A stretch of DNA of 64,000 nucleotides from Isoetes taiwanensis (Eukaryota > Streptophyta > Lycopodiopsida > Isoetales > Isoetaceae): the NCBI GenBank assembly GCA_021234155.1, contig JAJEKV010000003.1, positions 9,486,413-9,550,412 of the forward strand, read 5' to 3'. Positions 43,317 to 55,838 of the stretch are shown here, piece after piece. Below the pieces are notes generated by a model, which saw nothing but the letters and a program-made list of their open reading frames with translations, did not search any database and was not told the origin of the DNA. Within the stretch, counting starts at the first letter, position 1. Each line of letters opens with the position of its first letter. Made by a program: the position numbers and the translations under genes.

Positions 43317-44548
43317 ATGGCTTTCAATGGAAGATTATCTTCTATCACACTTGAAAGGGAAGGAGCTGATGGTTTTGTGATTTCTATAGGCTCGTTCATT
43401 ACAATGCAACCTTCCACTAAAGGCCCTCATCGTGTGAAGAGGGCTCGTCAAAATGATATTACTTGTCATTGGAAGGGAAAGGTGCTAGATCTTCAACAAA
43501 GAAGAGGAGGAGTCGAAATAAAGGTGCTACATCTCTATAGTCCTACTGACATGGCAAAAGAAGCCATTTCTAAGAGAAGAACGTTCCCTGAATTGCAAGC
43601 CAATTGTAAGTCCATTTCTTTTCTCTGTTATGATGTACCATCTCTTCTATGCTTGTACTCGTTGATAATCTTTTCCTTACAGGGTTATGTCTATCTGATC
43701 AAGAAGATATAGTATCTCCAGATTGCATTACAAGCGTCTTCCAAGCCTTTCATTATGAGATTGGTTCCCTGTTATTTGAGGGAGAGACACCAATTCATCT
43801 ACGAGAGAATTGGATATGGTTTTACAAGCATATATACTTTCCAAAGCTCAAGAAAATCACTGAAATTAGTTTGCCCAGTTTTGCAAAGCTTGATTTTGCT
43901 CCAAGAGATGCTTCCGATATTTTGCTACTTCAAAGAAAGCTTTGGATAGAAGTGCAAAGCTCTTTAAAGGAGAGAGGTGGAATTTGTGCTCATGTGAAGT
44001 TAAATTTGTCCATTGGCATGTTTACTTCTATCTTTAGAATGGTCAAAACAGTCAAGAAAACTTCTAAAATGTTCATAATTCTTGACAGTCCAGAGGATTA
44101 CATTGAAAGTGTTGTTCCTCGTAGGTGGCAGGCCAAAGTACATGACAGGGGCGCAGAAGTAATTGAGTGCAGGCTTGATTGTAAGACTGTGAGATTCAGG
44201 TATTGCCTTAGGAGGCAAACATTATACATGACATTTAAGTTCCGAAGATGGAGATATGTCCTTGAGGGAAGTACTTGGAAGTGGATACCGCAAGAACAAG
44301 ATGAAAATGATGGGACACATTCAGAGTTGGTGCAGATTCATTTGCAGAAGGATGCACAACTATACAAGGTCTTTTCAGTGGAAAGTGAATGGTCACTTTT
44401 TGATATTAGAAGTCTCTTGGAAGTTGAGGATGACTTGGATCATTTTAGATTCATTCTTAATGGAATTCTGATAGGAAAGCGTAGGGAGGAAATGGTAAAA
44501 TCAAGAGAATGTATTGCTCCAAATGTAATATCGATTTGTGACGGATAA
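43317..44548 (+). CDS. Two-exon gene of unknown function (384 aa)
   Basis: I do not recognise the family. Exon 1 (43317-43605) starts MAFNGRLSSITLEREGADGF. A 77-base intron (43606-43682) begins GTAAGT and ends CTTACAG. The split codon TGG (Trp) joins ELQAN to LCLSDQEDI. Exon 2 runs to TAA at 44546-44548. Notable segments are HLRENWIWFYKHIYFPKLKK, MFIILDSPEDYIESVVPRRW, RFRYCLRRQTLYMTFKFRRW and a C-terminal acidic segment. The protein is rich in Trp, Arg and Lys, with no signal peptide or membrane span seen. The ATG directly follows TTTTGCAG, so a 5' UTR intron or an upstream exon is possible. A polyadenylation-like AATAAA sits at 44571. Copy B (61722-62954) is interrupted at many places except its last 80 codons. 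Confidence 0.65.
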
Positions 44549-44570
44549 ACTCTTATGTCTTTCTTATTCT

Positions 44571-44576
44571 AATAAA
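44571..44576 (+). promoter_or_regulatory. Candidate polyadenylation signal
   Basis: AATAAA 23 bases past the stop of the 43317 gene, at a typical near-upstream position for plants. Confidence 0.4.
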
Positions 44577-45852
44577 TTGAAACCATGATTCGATTTAATA
44601 TGGGTTCCTAAACATGGTTTCAAATGTGATTTTTATAAGACTATTCTTTAACATAGAGTTTTTGATGTATGCTTCTTACATTTGACATGTTATTTCTTAC
44701 CCAAATGCACGCATAACATGTAGAAGCCTGGGGAATGCTTCAAGTGATTCTATTTGGATGTATCAGGGTCATGGAAATTACTGTGTGAAAACAGGGATAA
44801 ATAAGTGGTCATCATGCTTAAATATTGCATTTGTTTCTTGTTAAACTTGTTTATAATTTCTTGGGCTTGCCCAAATTCGTGGTACAATGATCAGCTTTTC
44901 CAGTGGATATAACGACATGTATTACCATTCTATTATAATAAAAAATATTGTGAATGATGGTAACAGCTAAGTGGCTTTGTTGACAGAGATTTTGGAGCCT
45001 GTTAAGATGGTTGATCTTGAAGATAAGGTCATCTATCTGCCCTCTTCTAGAATCAATAGCTCGCTGAGGACTATTTTATCTATAGTGTAACACAATGTTG
45101 TATTATCTATAGTATGGAGCACATGCATGTCTGGGTGTACAACTTCTGCTTGAGATCAAGCTTGTATAAGGCATTGACACGAATTTAATGAAGTCAAGTT
45201 GCATGAAGCACAAATACTTACAATACAAAGATCTTATTTTGTATCAAAATGGAAGTAACCTATTAAATGCTTACATGTACCTTGTTAAATCTGTACCTTA
45301 TTAAATCTGCACCTCTAAAATGCAAGCAACCTATTCTGACATGCAATTTCCAAGCCTGCACTTCCAAAAATGCATGGATAAAGGCACAACAGGGATAATA
45401 AGTCGTTATCATGCAAAATATTAGATATGATAACAATTTGAGGTTTTTACAATTCCATTGACTTGTCTTCACTGTAAATTCTGAACATTTGAGTAACAAT
45501 CATGTTGCATGAGCTATCTCAACAGTAAGAAATAAATAAAGGGGTAAAAAATTTGAATATCAATGCTGGATATTGTGGTACAGTGACAGTGACCAGCTTT
45601 TCCATTGTGGCTTCCATTTTCTTATGTATTGTAGACCTGTGAATAGTGGTAGCAACTACGTGAATGGTGTATAAGCCACCATGCCTACCCAATAGAAGAA
45701 GCTAAAGTGACATCTTTTGTGGCCACACGAATGCTAGCTGCACCAAAGTGAAAAGGTGAAGCATAAAAACCTATTGCTATAAACCTGCACCTACACATTA
45801 AATTTAAAGCTAAACTTGCACCTCACATAAGCTATCATTGTCAAAAAAGTGC
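44577..45852. other. No recognisable gene
   Basis: AT-rich sequence shared almost unchanged with the right end of the window (to 45593). Small ORFs lack motifs. 45805-45851 (TAAAGCTAAACTTGCACCTC onward, to GTGCAAAC) recurs at 48149-48197. Confidence 0.5.
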
Positions 45853-46149
45853 AAACCCCCTTTGGTTTGGGTGCATATTCACACGGGGGGTTACTCCGGG
45901 CATCGAGAGCTGTCGGATGGGCATATTTGCCCTTTATTCCTTGATCTGGACCGTACATGGCGATCCTCGTTTGTGGGGTATAGCTGTACAAATTTTTGTA
46001 TACTGTATATTGAGGTTTGCAAAAGGCTATAAGGTTTGAGGGAATATACTTAATGGTGTTAATTTTGTACATGTATTGTAAGTTTTCAGGGGCTCTCGCT
46101 GCCCTACGTAACCCCCCGTGTGAATATGCACCCAAACCAAAGGGGGTTT
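45853..46149. mobile_element. Foldback MITE, about 297 bp
   Basis: Arms of about 58 bases are inverted: AAACCCCCTTTGGTTTGGGT, GCATATTCACACGGGGGGTTA and a GAGAGC end at 45905-45910, mirrored from 46092 to 46149. The middle has no ORF. No clear target duplication was seen, so the superfamily is uncertain. Confidence 0.8.
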
Positions 46150-48667
46150 CAGGGGGATTTTAATTTAAATGCGTTAGATGCAATAGTTTGTGTTAATAAC
46201 GTTAATGTTAGTTATGTGTTGGTTGTTATATTAAAAATTTTTTTGGCCCTTCGGGCCCTAACAAAACAAACCCCCCAAGATTTGAGCCTGGGCTAGTCTG
46301 AAGAGTAATGCACATTCAGCGCCTTAGAAAAAGTATTGGATATAAACATGCCATTTGAATTATAATGATATTATAAAAAAAATTTAGAAATAAACATATA
46401 ATTTGTTGCTTAGTAACGACTTTCATTATGCCCATGCATCTATATCTTTGCATCTATGTCTTTGCAGACGTATAAAATCGCACAACTGGACATTCTCACA
46501 AACACATTTCGTTTTAGTCTCAGTTCCTGCACTGCATTGCATACCAAGGGCCGCTTACCACAAGTTGCATACTTTGGTAGAAAGCAAAAAGAATTAAAGA
46601 CATCAAGACTTACCTACGTGATGGTAGCTATTTTATCGTTGTATAACACAATTCCACAAGAATACATTTGAGAGCATGATAGCTAGGGTATTTGAATATC
46701 CATATCTCACCTAACCTAAGGAGATTAGTCGTGGGCACATCAAAATGAGAGGCTCGCCAAGAGAAAAGCATGGCCTAACCAACTTAGAAAGAGCAACATT
46801 AACCGGAGAGAGTCGCCTACATCGGGGCAACTAAGGTAAACAATGTGGACCTCTTTATCTTTATGGCGTTTCCGGGGCGGTGATGAATAAAAAAGATCTA
46901 AGGAGCAGCCGCAGCAGGATGCCCCCGTTGGTTTTACATTGATGAGCTACCACAAATATGCTCCATTCTCCATTCGCTCCATGCAGATATCCTCTTTCCT
47001 AGAGTGATGCACAAGATGCTTTTTGTCACAAAACTCTTGTTCATGTGCAAACACAGCTGAGATCTGGATATAATAGCATCTCGTAAAATAGTTGGATAGT
47101 GTAGCATCCGGTAAAACAGCCACTGTGTTCGCACCATCTTTGAAGAAAGCGTGATACCCTAATGAACGAATTTATTCATTCTTCCGGTAGCCCCAAATTT
47201 GCCCCAAATCCAAGCAAAGCCAGATTCAAAGATCGGGCCTGTCTAATCATTCTGCCAGTAAGCAATGATGGTACTATTGGGAATGGGCACATGCAATCTA
47301 GGTTGCCTTTCTGCAAATGTCCCCTGGCCTGCAAAATTATAACTTAACCAAAGTTCTTGCAGATCAATTGCATAAAGGATAACATTATTACCCATGTAAC
47401 AATGCTGCTATTTGGCAAAAAGTGCTCAGGACAATGAGGATCACACGCAGATATTGTTTCATGGAAACAGAGCTTGACCCATCTTCTGATTTTTGCAGCT
47501 CAGGTTCAACTTTAGGTTCGGGTCCTGGTTAGCATCTTCTCGATTTTTGCAAAGAAAAGATCCAAACCTAATCGAATCCATGAATCGTAAAACCAAGCAA
47601 AGCTAAACCTTATCCGCCATAGCCGAAAAACGTATAAAAACCCAAAGAAAATCTTTACCTTATCCGCTATAGCCGGATTTTGTGCCGGATTTCTACCGTA
47701 GGGCTGCTCAAACAAAGTCCTGTTAACTTTTGCCTTGCCAAGCCGTGAGAGAAGAACGATCCGTGAGAGAAGAACAATTAAATAACCCTAAAATACCTTT
47801 GTTCGATAATAACCCTAAAATACCTTTGTTCGATGTTTGCATGCTTGAATTGTGATATTTATAGAAATCATAGGCATAACCATTGAATAATACCACCAAA
47901 ATTAATGTGAAGGTATGTGCACTCTAGATGTACCGATTAGTACATCTCACGAAATACAGTCATCAAATCATATAAAAACCTTAGTAAAAAGTGTATAAAA
48001 ATACAAAAGAAACCCCCTGTTATTATGCTACATATTTTTACATACCTCTAAAGTATAAAAGCATGTGAGCTATCATTGTCAAATAATAACTTTATCTCCA
48101 AGATAAGGTCTATGCATTTCTAAAGAAGCAACCTATTAAACTTATTTAAAGCTAAACTTGCACCTCCCGTGGTTATCATTCTCAAAAAAAGTGCAAACCA
48201 TACCTATTTTTACATCCAACTTCCATACCTGCACCTAAAAAGAAAGTTATGTATTAAATATATTAAAGTCAAACCTGCACCTAAAGTGTGAGCTATCCTT
48301 GTCAAATTATAACTTTATCTCCAAGATAAGGTCTAAAACATGCAACTACGATGCATATAAGCATGAAAGTAATACAATATGCATGTATATTTATTGTTAA
48401 ACAAGAAGAAAGCTTACAGGCTACATGTGCTGCTTTTGTAGCTAAGAAATATTTGTAGCTTTTGTAAAGCATTAAAAATACAATTGATAATACCAGTCTC
48501 GATGCGATTACAAGCATTGAATACAACGCACACCTCTGTATGGCTCATAGCAATATCTATTTGCATCTAGTTGCCAACGATCCATCAATGCCTGCACATA
48601 GGAACACTACATTAAATACAGTTCCAGCATATAAAGAAGGGATTAGAGTCTTCAACCTGTTCATTCT
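46150..48667. other. No recognisable gene; scattered small repeats
   Basis: A small hairpin GGCCCTTCGGGCC at 46243. Tandem CCGTGAGAGAAGAAC at 47741/47759 and ATAACCCTAAAATACCTTTG at 47781/47807. A repeated phrase with AACTTTATCTCCAAGATAAG at 48089 and 48311. No convincing coding frame was found. Confidence 0.5.
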
Positions 48668-51261
48668 TCATCTGGTAAGCACATATTTTCTTCCTTGCCT
48701 TTGCCTTTTTTCTCTCCATTGCCTCAAAGAATCCTTTGCAGATGACATGTGCCATGCATTAGCCCTTAATCTTTTTCTTATTGTTGTTCTTAATCTTGAT
48801 GCTAGTGTTGTCTCATTTGAACCCTTCTCCTTTTTTTCTAATCTGGCAACCATTCTTCTGTAAAACCAATCTGACATTTGTTGTAAAGAACTAGAGAAAT
48901 GTTTTGTGCCACCATGTTGAGTAAATCTAAAATACGCATTTTTGGCCTGCTTATGTGACTTCTCCATGCCCTGAGTGTTCCAAATTCCCAAGCTTCCATA
49001 CTCCTTGACAAACCAGGGACCATGAGCATACAAAATATGAATATAATGGGTTACTTCTGCTTCTCCCCATGCTGCAATAAATGATTTTGTAAAACTTGAA
49101 ACAATGCTTTTAAATGCTTCCTTATCTTCATCTTTCAATTCCTTTTTGCTCATGAGTTGTACCAGAGGAATTAAAGACTGCCATGCCTTCATCTTTTTCT
49201 TATATGATCTTCCATGTTCTGTTCTATCATCTTCAGCTTTAAGCAAATCCTTGTAACATTCCCATTTACCATTAGCTCCAAGTTTTGGAGAGGGTAGAAA
49301 CCTTTTCGCCTTCATCCCTCCCATTGAAGGTTTCGATGGCACATTTCCAGAGCGTTTGGGATCTTCAACTATCTTATAATTCCTCCCATGGAGGCCCAAA
49401 TTGGATAGTACCTTTTCTATTTCTGCAATGCTAGCATCCCTTGCTGACTTTGGAGTTTTATTCCATGCAAATAATATGCTCAAGTACACCATTTTGTCAA
49501 GTATTCTCAAGAAAGCATGCAAAGTACATATATGTACCCTCTTCAAATCAATTGGAAGAATAGGATCTAAAGTGCTATCCTCTTGCTCTCGAGATGGAGG
49601 ACAACTTTGATCGCAGTCCAATGTGCTTTTGTTGCTTTGATTCTTCTTTGAACCCTTGTCTTTAGGTATGAAAAGACAATAAGGGCATGTCACCGCAATG
49701 GGATCTTTTGCAAATGCCATGCTTCATCTTAAACATGCATTTGATTGTTTTAAATCGCAGACCATGTGCCATTCAACGTCATAAGCTCCATAATCTGGAA
49801 CAACTAGCTTCTCACCTACATTATGTGAAGCAATGAGTGTGGGAATGGAAGTTTGGTCAAAAACCCATTTTAGAACATGATATGACTCCTTGGGGACTTG
49901 AAATATTCCAACCCACCATATGTGTTCTTCGGATTGCACAGAAAATTTCTCCTCTTCAAGGTTAGTGGATGTAGAACAAAGAGCCCTGTTCATAAGAGTC
50001 ACAGAAACACGCTCATACTTCTCACCTTTTATCATCTCCATCTCATCTAATTTTATAACAACCACCAATTTGCCATTGCAATCATCTACCTTCAGATTGT
50101 AGTACCTGACCATTAGTAAGCTTTCTAAATCAACCCAGCAATTGTTCTTCATGTCAAGGACAAACATGTTCAAGGCTTCTTTAACTGTTGTTGCCTTTTT
50201 TTCCCACTATTCTGCTCCAAAGCATCCAACCTGATCGACGAATTGATGTAAATCATATCCCCTAGAAGCTCTCTAATTTTTATGTTTCTATATGTACGGC
50301 AAGACCAAATCTTAGAGGCTGTGGGCAAAATTACTTTCTTCATAGCCATGTTTGATGATGTTTTCAAAACTTTATATAATTGCATGTAGGCCTTTTTGCT
50401 AATCCCTGCATTATCACAAACATATTGAAGATCATCCACACTTTGCTCTTCATTTAACTCTTGCAAAAGACATTCTCAATTATTGCTTTTCTCAAAAGAT
50501 TAGTAACGGAAGGTTGATCAGCCTAAGAACATCATTTTTACTTTACAATCTTCTTTAGTAACTCGGCCTAGATGTCCCTTCCTATTCCCTTTGTGATCTA
50601 GCATGGGATCCATTAGAGTTTTTATGGCCCCGATTCTTCGTTTTGCTCCTCCTCCACCTGGCTTAAGTGTATCTATTGATCTCATTGATCTTTTTCTTTC
50701 CCTTGCTCCTAAAGGCGTTGCTTTTTAGCCTCTTCACCTTCTTTTCCAGATTTTCTTTATCTTCCAACAAACGCTTGGACCAGAGAGTTTCAGCCATAAG
50801 AGTTTCTTCCAAATTGGTTGTTTTTTTAAGCTTCAAGAAGTCATTTGGCTTAAAGAACTATAAGAATCGATCAAAAAAGTATTGTGCATGGCTACAGCAT
50901 TGAACTGACATGTAAGATTATATTTCATTGTCTCTGCTTGATAAAGAGCAGCTCTCAAACTTGGATCAGAGGAACCACTTGCTAAATTTCTGCAATAGCC
51001 CAGTAATCCAAAATTGCCCTTGCAAGTAAACTTGATTAGTCCTGAAATAGAATTAAACTCAGGATGTACTTGAAGAACAGGATCTCTTGGGTACAATTGC
51101 CCTTTTGTCCAGAGATCAATATTCATCTGGCCTTGTGCTCTTAGAAGGTTCTCATCAATATCGTGCCTCACCTTAGTTTTGTTATGGATTGGCATGCATT
51201 TCTCAGGAACCTCCACCCGAAATTGGCATAATTTAGTAGAAGAATTATCTGCAATACCCAA
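48668..51261 (-). pseudogene. Large decayed gene, possibly a DDE-type transposase
   Basis: A first exon follows an ATTGCAG acceptor near 51254 (CQFRVEVPEKCMPIHNKTKV, then FTCKGNFGLLGYCRNLASGS) and ends near 50833. A second piece at 50466-50170 (ISKKAYMQLYKVLKTSSNMA) shifts frame into 50173-48668, which is open except for one TGA at 49724-49726. That frame holds VVVIKLDEMEM, DYGAYDVEWHMVCDLK, TCPYC, a basic helical part, VTHYIHILYAHGPWFVKEYG and LGIWNTQGMEKSHKQAKNAY. The Asp, Asp and Glu in these motifs could be an RNase H-like DDE triad, as in domesticated or mobile transposases. This is an inference from spacing only. The frameshift and stop indicate decay. Confidence 0.5.
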
Positions 51262-53465
51262 ACAATGAATAAGAAACTACCGTTGAATGCAAGAAAAATA
51301 TAGTTAAATGATCAAAACCTTGATTATCCATCTTGGTGAAAACTCGGTTATCCATTTTGGTCTCACAATTCCATCCTGAACTCAAAATTCCACTCTATTA
51401 CAGTGTAGGATGTGCTTCTTAGATTATTTTAGGAGAACCGTAATGGAATAGGATTGATGATCCATCAATTCCGAACAATCCTTACGAGTGCCTCCAAAAT
51501 GATTAAAACAACTACGATGTAAATGAGTAAATTTAAAATTTAAAAAAGATCCCTAACTAATTCATCCCCTATGCCGCCATTTGGGATTCTTCCCGTATGG
51601 CGCCATTGCAATTCTTCTAGTGGGAGCTTCTCCGTTGAAATATATGAGGATTGTGAACGAAAACAAAAATGCATACGAGTAAATACATCTCTTTTCCCTC
51701 CATTGTAATTATGGCGGCCAATATAGAAACGACAAATAAGAATTAAAATGGTTATTTCGTGGTTCCAAATAAAACAAAATTTGGGCAACCCCCCCTTGCT
51801 GCCCTATACTACTCCCAACTGCCCAAAAATGATGACGTGAGCAACCTAAAAAAAATTGTGTATAGGGCCCTTTTATGACCCCAGGTTTTCTCTAATGGTC
51901 ATCTTGCACAAAGTTGCAGACGATCTCCTCATGATCAATTGTTGAAGACAGCTTTAACCTCCTCTAAACGACTGTAATTTCCTTCATGATGCTTTAAGAA
52001 AACATCAAACAGTCATTTTCCATAAAAACACAAACAAAGAACTTGATAATAGAAAAAAAGGAGAGGACAAAAAACATTCTACAATTTGCGCTCCATGCAT
52101 TTAAACGTGGCCTTCATCTAGAACTGCAAACACCCAGCAACAACAACGAGGTCTTGAACTATATTACTTTGTAAGTTTGGCATTAAGTGGTTCATTAACT
52201 ATCAACAACAACTCGCAGAGAAAAATCAGTTGGTATGTGACAGAACCTTCTCGCTTTATAGCTGTCATTTAGAAATAAGAGGGACTTTGCAGTTTAGGTT
52301 TGAGCCAGCATTTTAGACCATGTAAAGTGACCTTACCATTTATAATCATCCGTCTTACCTATTCAGAAATAGCTATTCAAAATAATGAACACAATGGCAA
52401 AGAAGTAGCAGGAGAAAGGAGCTTTAAGAAACAAAACAGTTTACTATACCACAAACAGATCTGGAAACAAAATTTATGCAGACCGGACGCATTTGTGGGT
52501 AGTACATATGGGCAAATTGATGAATCGACCAACCAGGAAAACATCTATTCCAAGATCCGTATCGCAATATTTATGTCGATCCACATAGCCCGACCATAGC
52601 TCGAAGTAGTTTGCTTGCCGCAATGCTCTAGGAGGCCATGCTCTCGGTCAGATTCAAAGAACATGCTAGCACATGCTAACTCGTAACTCGCTAGGCTGGC
52701 CTGATAGAGTGAGATCAACAATATTTACGGCAGAAAGAAAGATGCAATTAAAAGCTGCTGGCATGGGATGGCAAGACTTGAATTGATGACTTATAGATGG
52801 TCTCAATGAGAAATTGCTTGCGGTAGACACTAACAACCAAAAAAACTTGAGAACAATAATAAAGGGAAGAAATATACTCACAACTTTCTCAAATGTCTAC
52901 TTCCTTTGCCCGCCTCCATCCGACGAAGTTGAGGCACATATATTCTGTTCAACAGATCTGTTTCAAGGTGTTATCCAACACAACCATTTGCACATATAAA
53001 ATAATAGAATCTACAAATTTAAATGCATTTCCTGCACATCATCCCCTGTTCGTTCTTGCAATTGTGACCAAATTACTAAAAGTTCAAGCTTCTGAACCTT
53101 GTACAGCATTTTTCTCATTACATTTATTAAAAATGCCAAATCAAACCCATTACCACATGACAAAGTTCAAAGCCGACCCAAAGAAGGAGGATTGACGTAA
53201 GCCAAACCAAGATCCCCATCAAGCTAATTGTTTGTTCTACAAAAAATAACGGGAAAGAAAAACTCGAGTTAATGAAATGAGGACAATATACCATCCGCTT
53301 AGATAGTTTTAAAATGACGCTAAAGAATGAGCTTACTATCGAGCTAGGAGTTGGACTTTCAATTCTCTTCTTGAAGGTCGTTTCTTCAATTCTTTTACAA
53401 CATCTTTTGCCCACTGCTTTAATTGAAACGTAAAAGTTATGTTCTTATGGAGGGTCTGTTTTGGA
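51262..53465. other. No recognisable gene
   Basis: Short ORFs (52300-52599 plus, 53127-53414 minus) lack motifs. The phrase TTTTCTCTAATGGTC at 51889 matches 14810. TTCAAATTTTA-type AT-rich sequence elsewhere. Confidence 0.45.
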
Positions 53466-53735
53466 AGCCTGACTTGTAGGCGTGGCCGAAGATTCTACCC
53501 GTAGTTTCTCAACCGATGCTCTACCTCGTGACTGTTTGTTAAAAGAAAGTTCTCGGGAGCTGTGCTCGCGTCTTCCGCCATCGAGCGCTTTGGTCTTTTG
53601 CTCTACCGGGTTAGAAGGAATAGACCTATTCTAACCATCGATCTAGAGATTGTCAAATCTTAGCCATAGGATCAAGTGATTAAACCTCAACCATTGGATC
53701 TAGGGTGGTCCATTACACAACATTATAATATAGGA
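53466..53735 (-). mobile_element. Helitron 5' terminus (minus strand), partial
   Basis: The minus strand begins TCCTATATTATAATGTTGTG at 53735, preceded by host A, and continues with CCCTAGATC and GGTTGAGG. This matches the 5' end of the Helitron at 20362 (TATAATAATGTT and CCCTAGATC in the same places). It marks a second Helitron whose 3' end I could not locate to the left, so the extent is a minimum. It abuts the start of copy B. Confidence 0.6.
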
Positions 53736-53736
53736 T

Positions 53737-55478
53737 GAAAGATGACCTACTTGTAACATTATCCTACTAAAACTCTAATGCTTTGTTAAAGAATGGATAT
53801 ACCAGCTTTATACTGTAAAAAATAACCATGTTTCTCCGTGATGTTTTTGCAAGAAAGCCACACAACCTACATAGGGGACCTATATATATGTCCTTTGTCA
53901 TATTTTGAACCATTTGGCGGGCTTATTTGGAAAAATCTAGCGTGTTCTCTACATAACTGAGAAAGACGCATCAAAGGTCATATGGTTTAATTTTTTATTC
54001 TTATACTTAAACTTCACGATCTTCACTTTCATTCATCAATAAACATCATTAGCTAGTGAATGATGAATTTTTAGCCTATAATTTTGGAATTAACTCAAAA
54101 TTTTAAGCGTTAATCCTATGGTCGCACATCATCTTTAAATCTAGTTAATTTGCATAGTTAAACCCTAATTACACTATATGCAAGTTGATATAGAGTAATT
54201 TTCTATGTGGATATAAGAAGAATGGATCATTCATTACCCTCGTGATACTTACAGTGGTGATTTTTGGAGCATTTTAACATATCATTTTGTCCTAAATTCT
54301 GTATAGGAAATTCTCTATTAGATTTTGAAGTTGATATACCTTATGAGCACTCCAAAAAAACATAAGATTGTACTTCATATAGTTAAGAACCTATGGCCAC
54401 AAGAACCAAGCCAAAACTTGTAATAATAAGAGAGAAATAATTCCTAAATCAAGAAAGCATTTTTGAACAAAATAGGTTTTCACGGGCTTCCACGGATGTT
54501 AAATGATAGCAACCAAAGCTGAAAAGATACAAATCAATGTGTTCTATCATAAATAGACAAATACTTCCAATTTTGGCAAGGTTTAAGAAAACCCAAGAAT
54601 GCAGCTTCGATCATTGCGTAAACCGTCAAATTCTCTAATATTTGAACAATCACCGCAACATATAGGTGAGTTCATTGGTCTTGAAATCCTTGAAGCTCAT
54701 TAAGAATCAAGTAAAGATTGATATGGTGGCGATATATCGTGAAATTGACATTCTGTTCTCAGATATATTATTGGTTTAAGTGGCAAGGGGTCAACTAGAC
54801 CACCCTCGTCCATGGACTGTGAATGGTCCCCGACCACACTCTAGTGTTAAGACGAGTATGTTTAAAAGATATAAATTTCCCACATTAATATTAATAACCC
54901 ACTCTTCAAGTATAATCACATGGAATGCCCACCAAAGATCGCGCATTTTTTAGTTAGTCTAATAACATAAACCAAGTGGAATTGATCTAATAATGTGTGG
55001 ACTAAATAGACTGATTTTAATAAACAAAATAAGTGAGCTGTACAGACCCATATAATGACTTTCAAATGAGAGTAGTCTATGGAATTGTGTCGAGAACAAT
55101 GGCCACCAACCACAACTATGTTGGCAATTCGGCACGAGGCTCATTCTAGATTTCTTAGTGACCAATGAAGCTACATATAATGCTTCGATGCCGTCTCAAT
55201 GTAAGTCAAAGGACTTTTGCATACGACAAAATCCACCAAGTAGATCTTGGCAATCCCCTTGTGCCCAAGCACCATGTTTAGTTGCCGCTTAGTTGATTTT
55301 ATTTATTTTTTTAAAAGCAAAGGTAATTAACTTTTTTGTTTAGTTAATAGTTAAAAGGTGAATTTCTATGTATATCTAAGATAAGTTACATGAAATAAAA
55401 ATACACATACTAAAAAAATCCATCTCCACTTAAAAACTCTTCAAAAAAACTAGTAGGACAAAGTCCAATTCGATCCCT
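53737..55478. repeat. Copy B block 1 (matches 8108-9893)
   Basis: Colinear with 8108-9893, starting at the first base after the Helitron end. Differences cluster at CTG/CAG and GC-rich sites (e.g. GTTGCAGAAACTG against ATTGCGTAAACCG). Confidence 0.85.
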
Positions 55479-55838
55479 TTTTTTTAAGACAGTATGTCCT
55501 ACTCATGTCAACAACATCTGGACATTGGCTAATTTTGTTGAGATAATGGGAGGCCAAGCAGTTTTAATGGGACCGGGGCTCGCCTGCCGGGCCTCGCCAG
55601 TTCTTACCCCGCCCGCGTGGGGACGCGGGCACCCATTTTCTCACGTAAAGTTAAGGGGAGGATATTTCTTGCCACGTGGTGCAGTCATAGCCACAAAAGT
55701 TTGATTTACTCCGTTATCAAAGCATCGGAGGAGAGGAAGCGAGCTACGGATGGATTATCTGCTTTAAGATCGCTTGAAATATGGCTATGAAATATCCTCC
55801 CCTAACCTTAAGGTTAGGCCTAACCTTAATTTTTTAAA
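55479..55838. repeat. Copy B block 2 (matches 23559-23930)
   Basis: Starts in a T run shared with block 1's end and ends in a T run before block 3. The GC-rich inverted repeat is heavily altered here, the second foldback less so. Confidence 0.85.

Larger units (their letters stand above)
37676..45593. repeat. Duplicated block A3 (partner of 55841-64000)
   Basis: The sequence is colinear with copy B from TTTAATTT-CTAGCCTTAGAT (37680, 55850) to the right edge of the window. It contains a PPR relic, the two-exon gene at 43317-44548 and several nested tandem repeats. A3 keeps the gene open where B breaks it. Confidence 0.9.
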
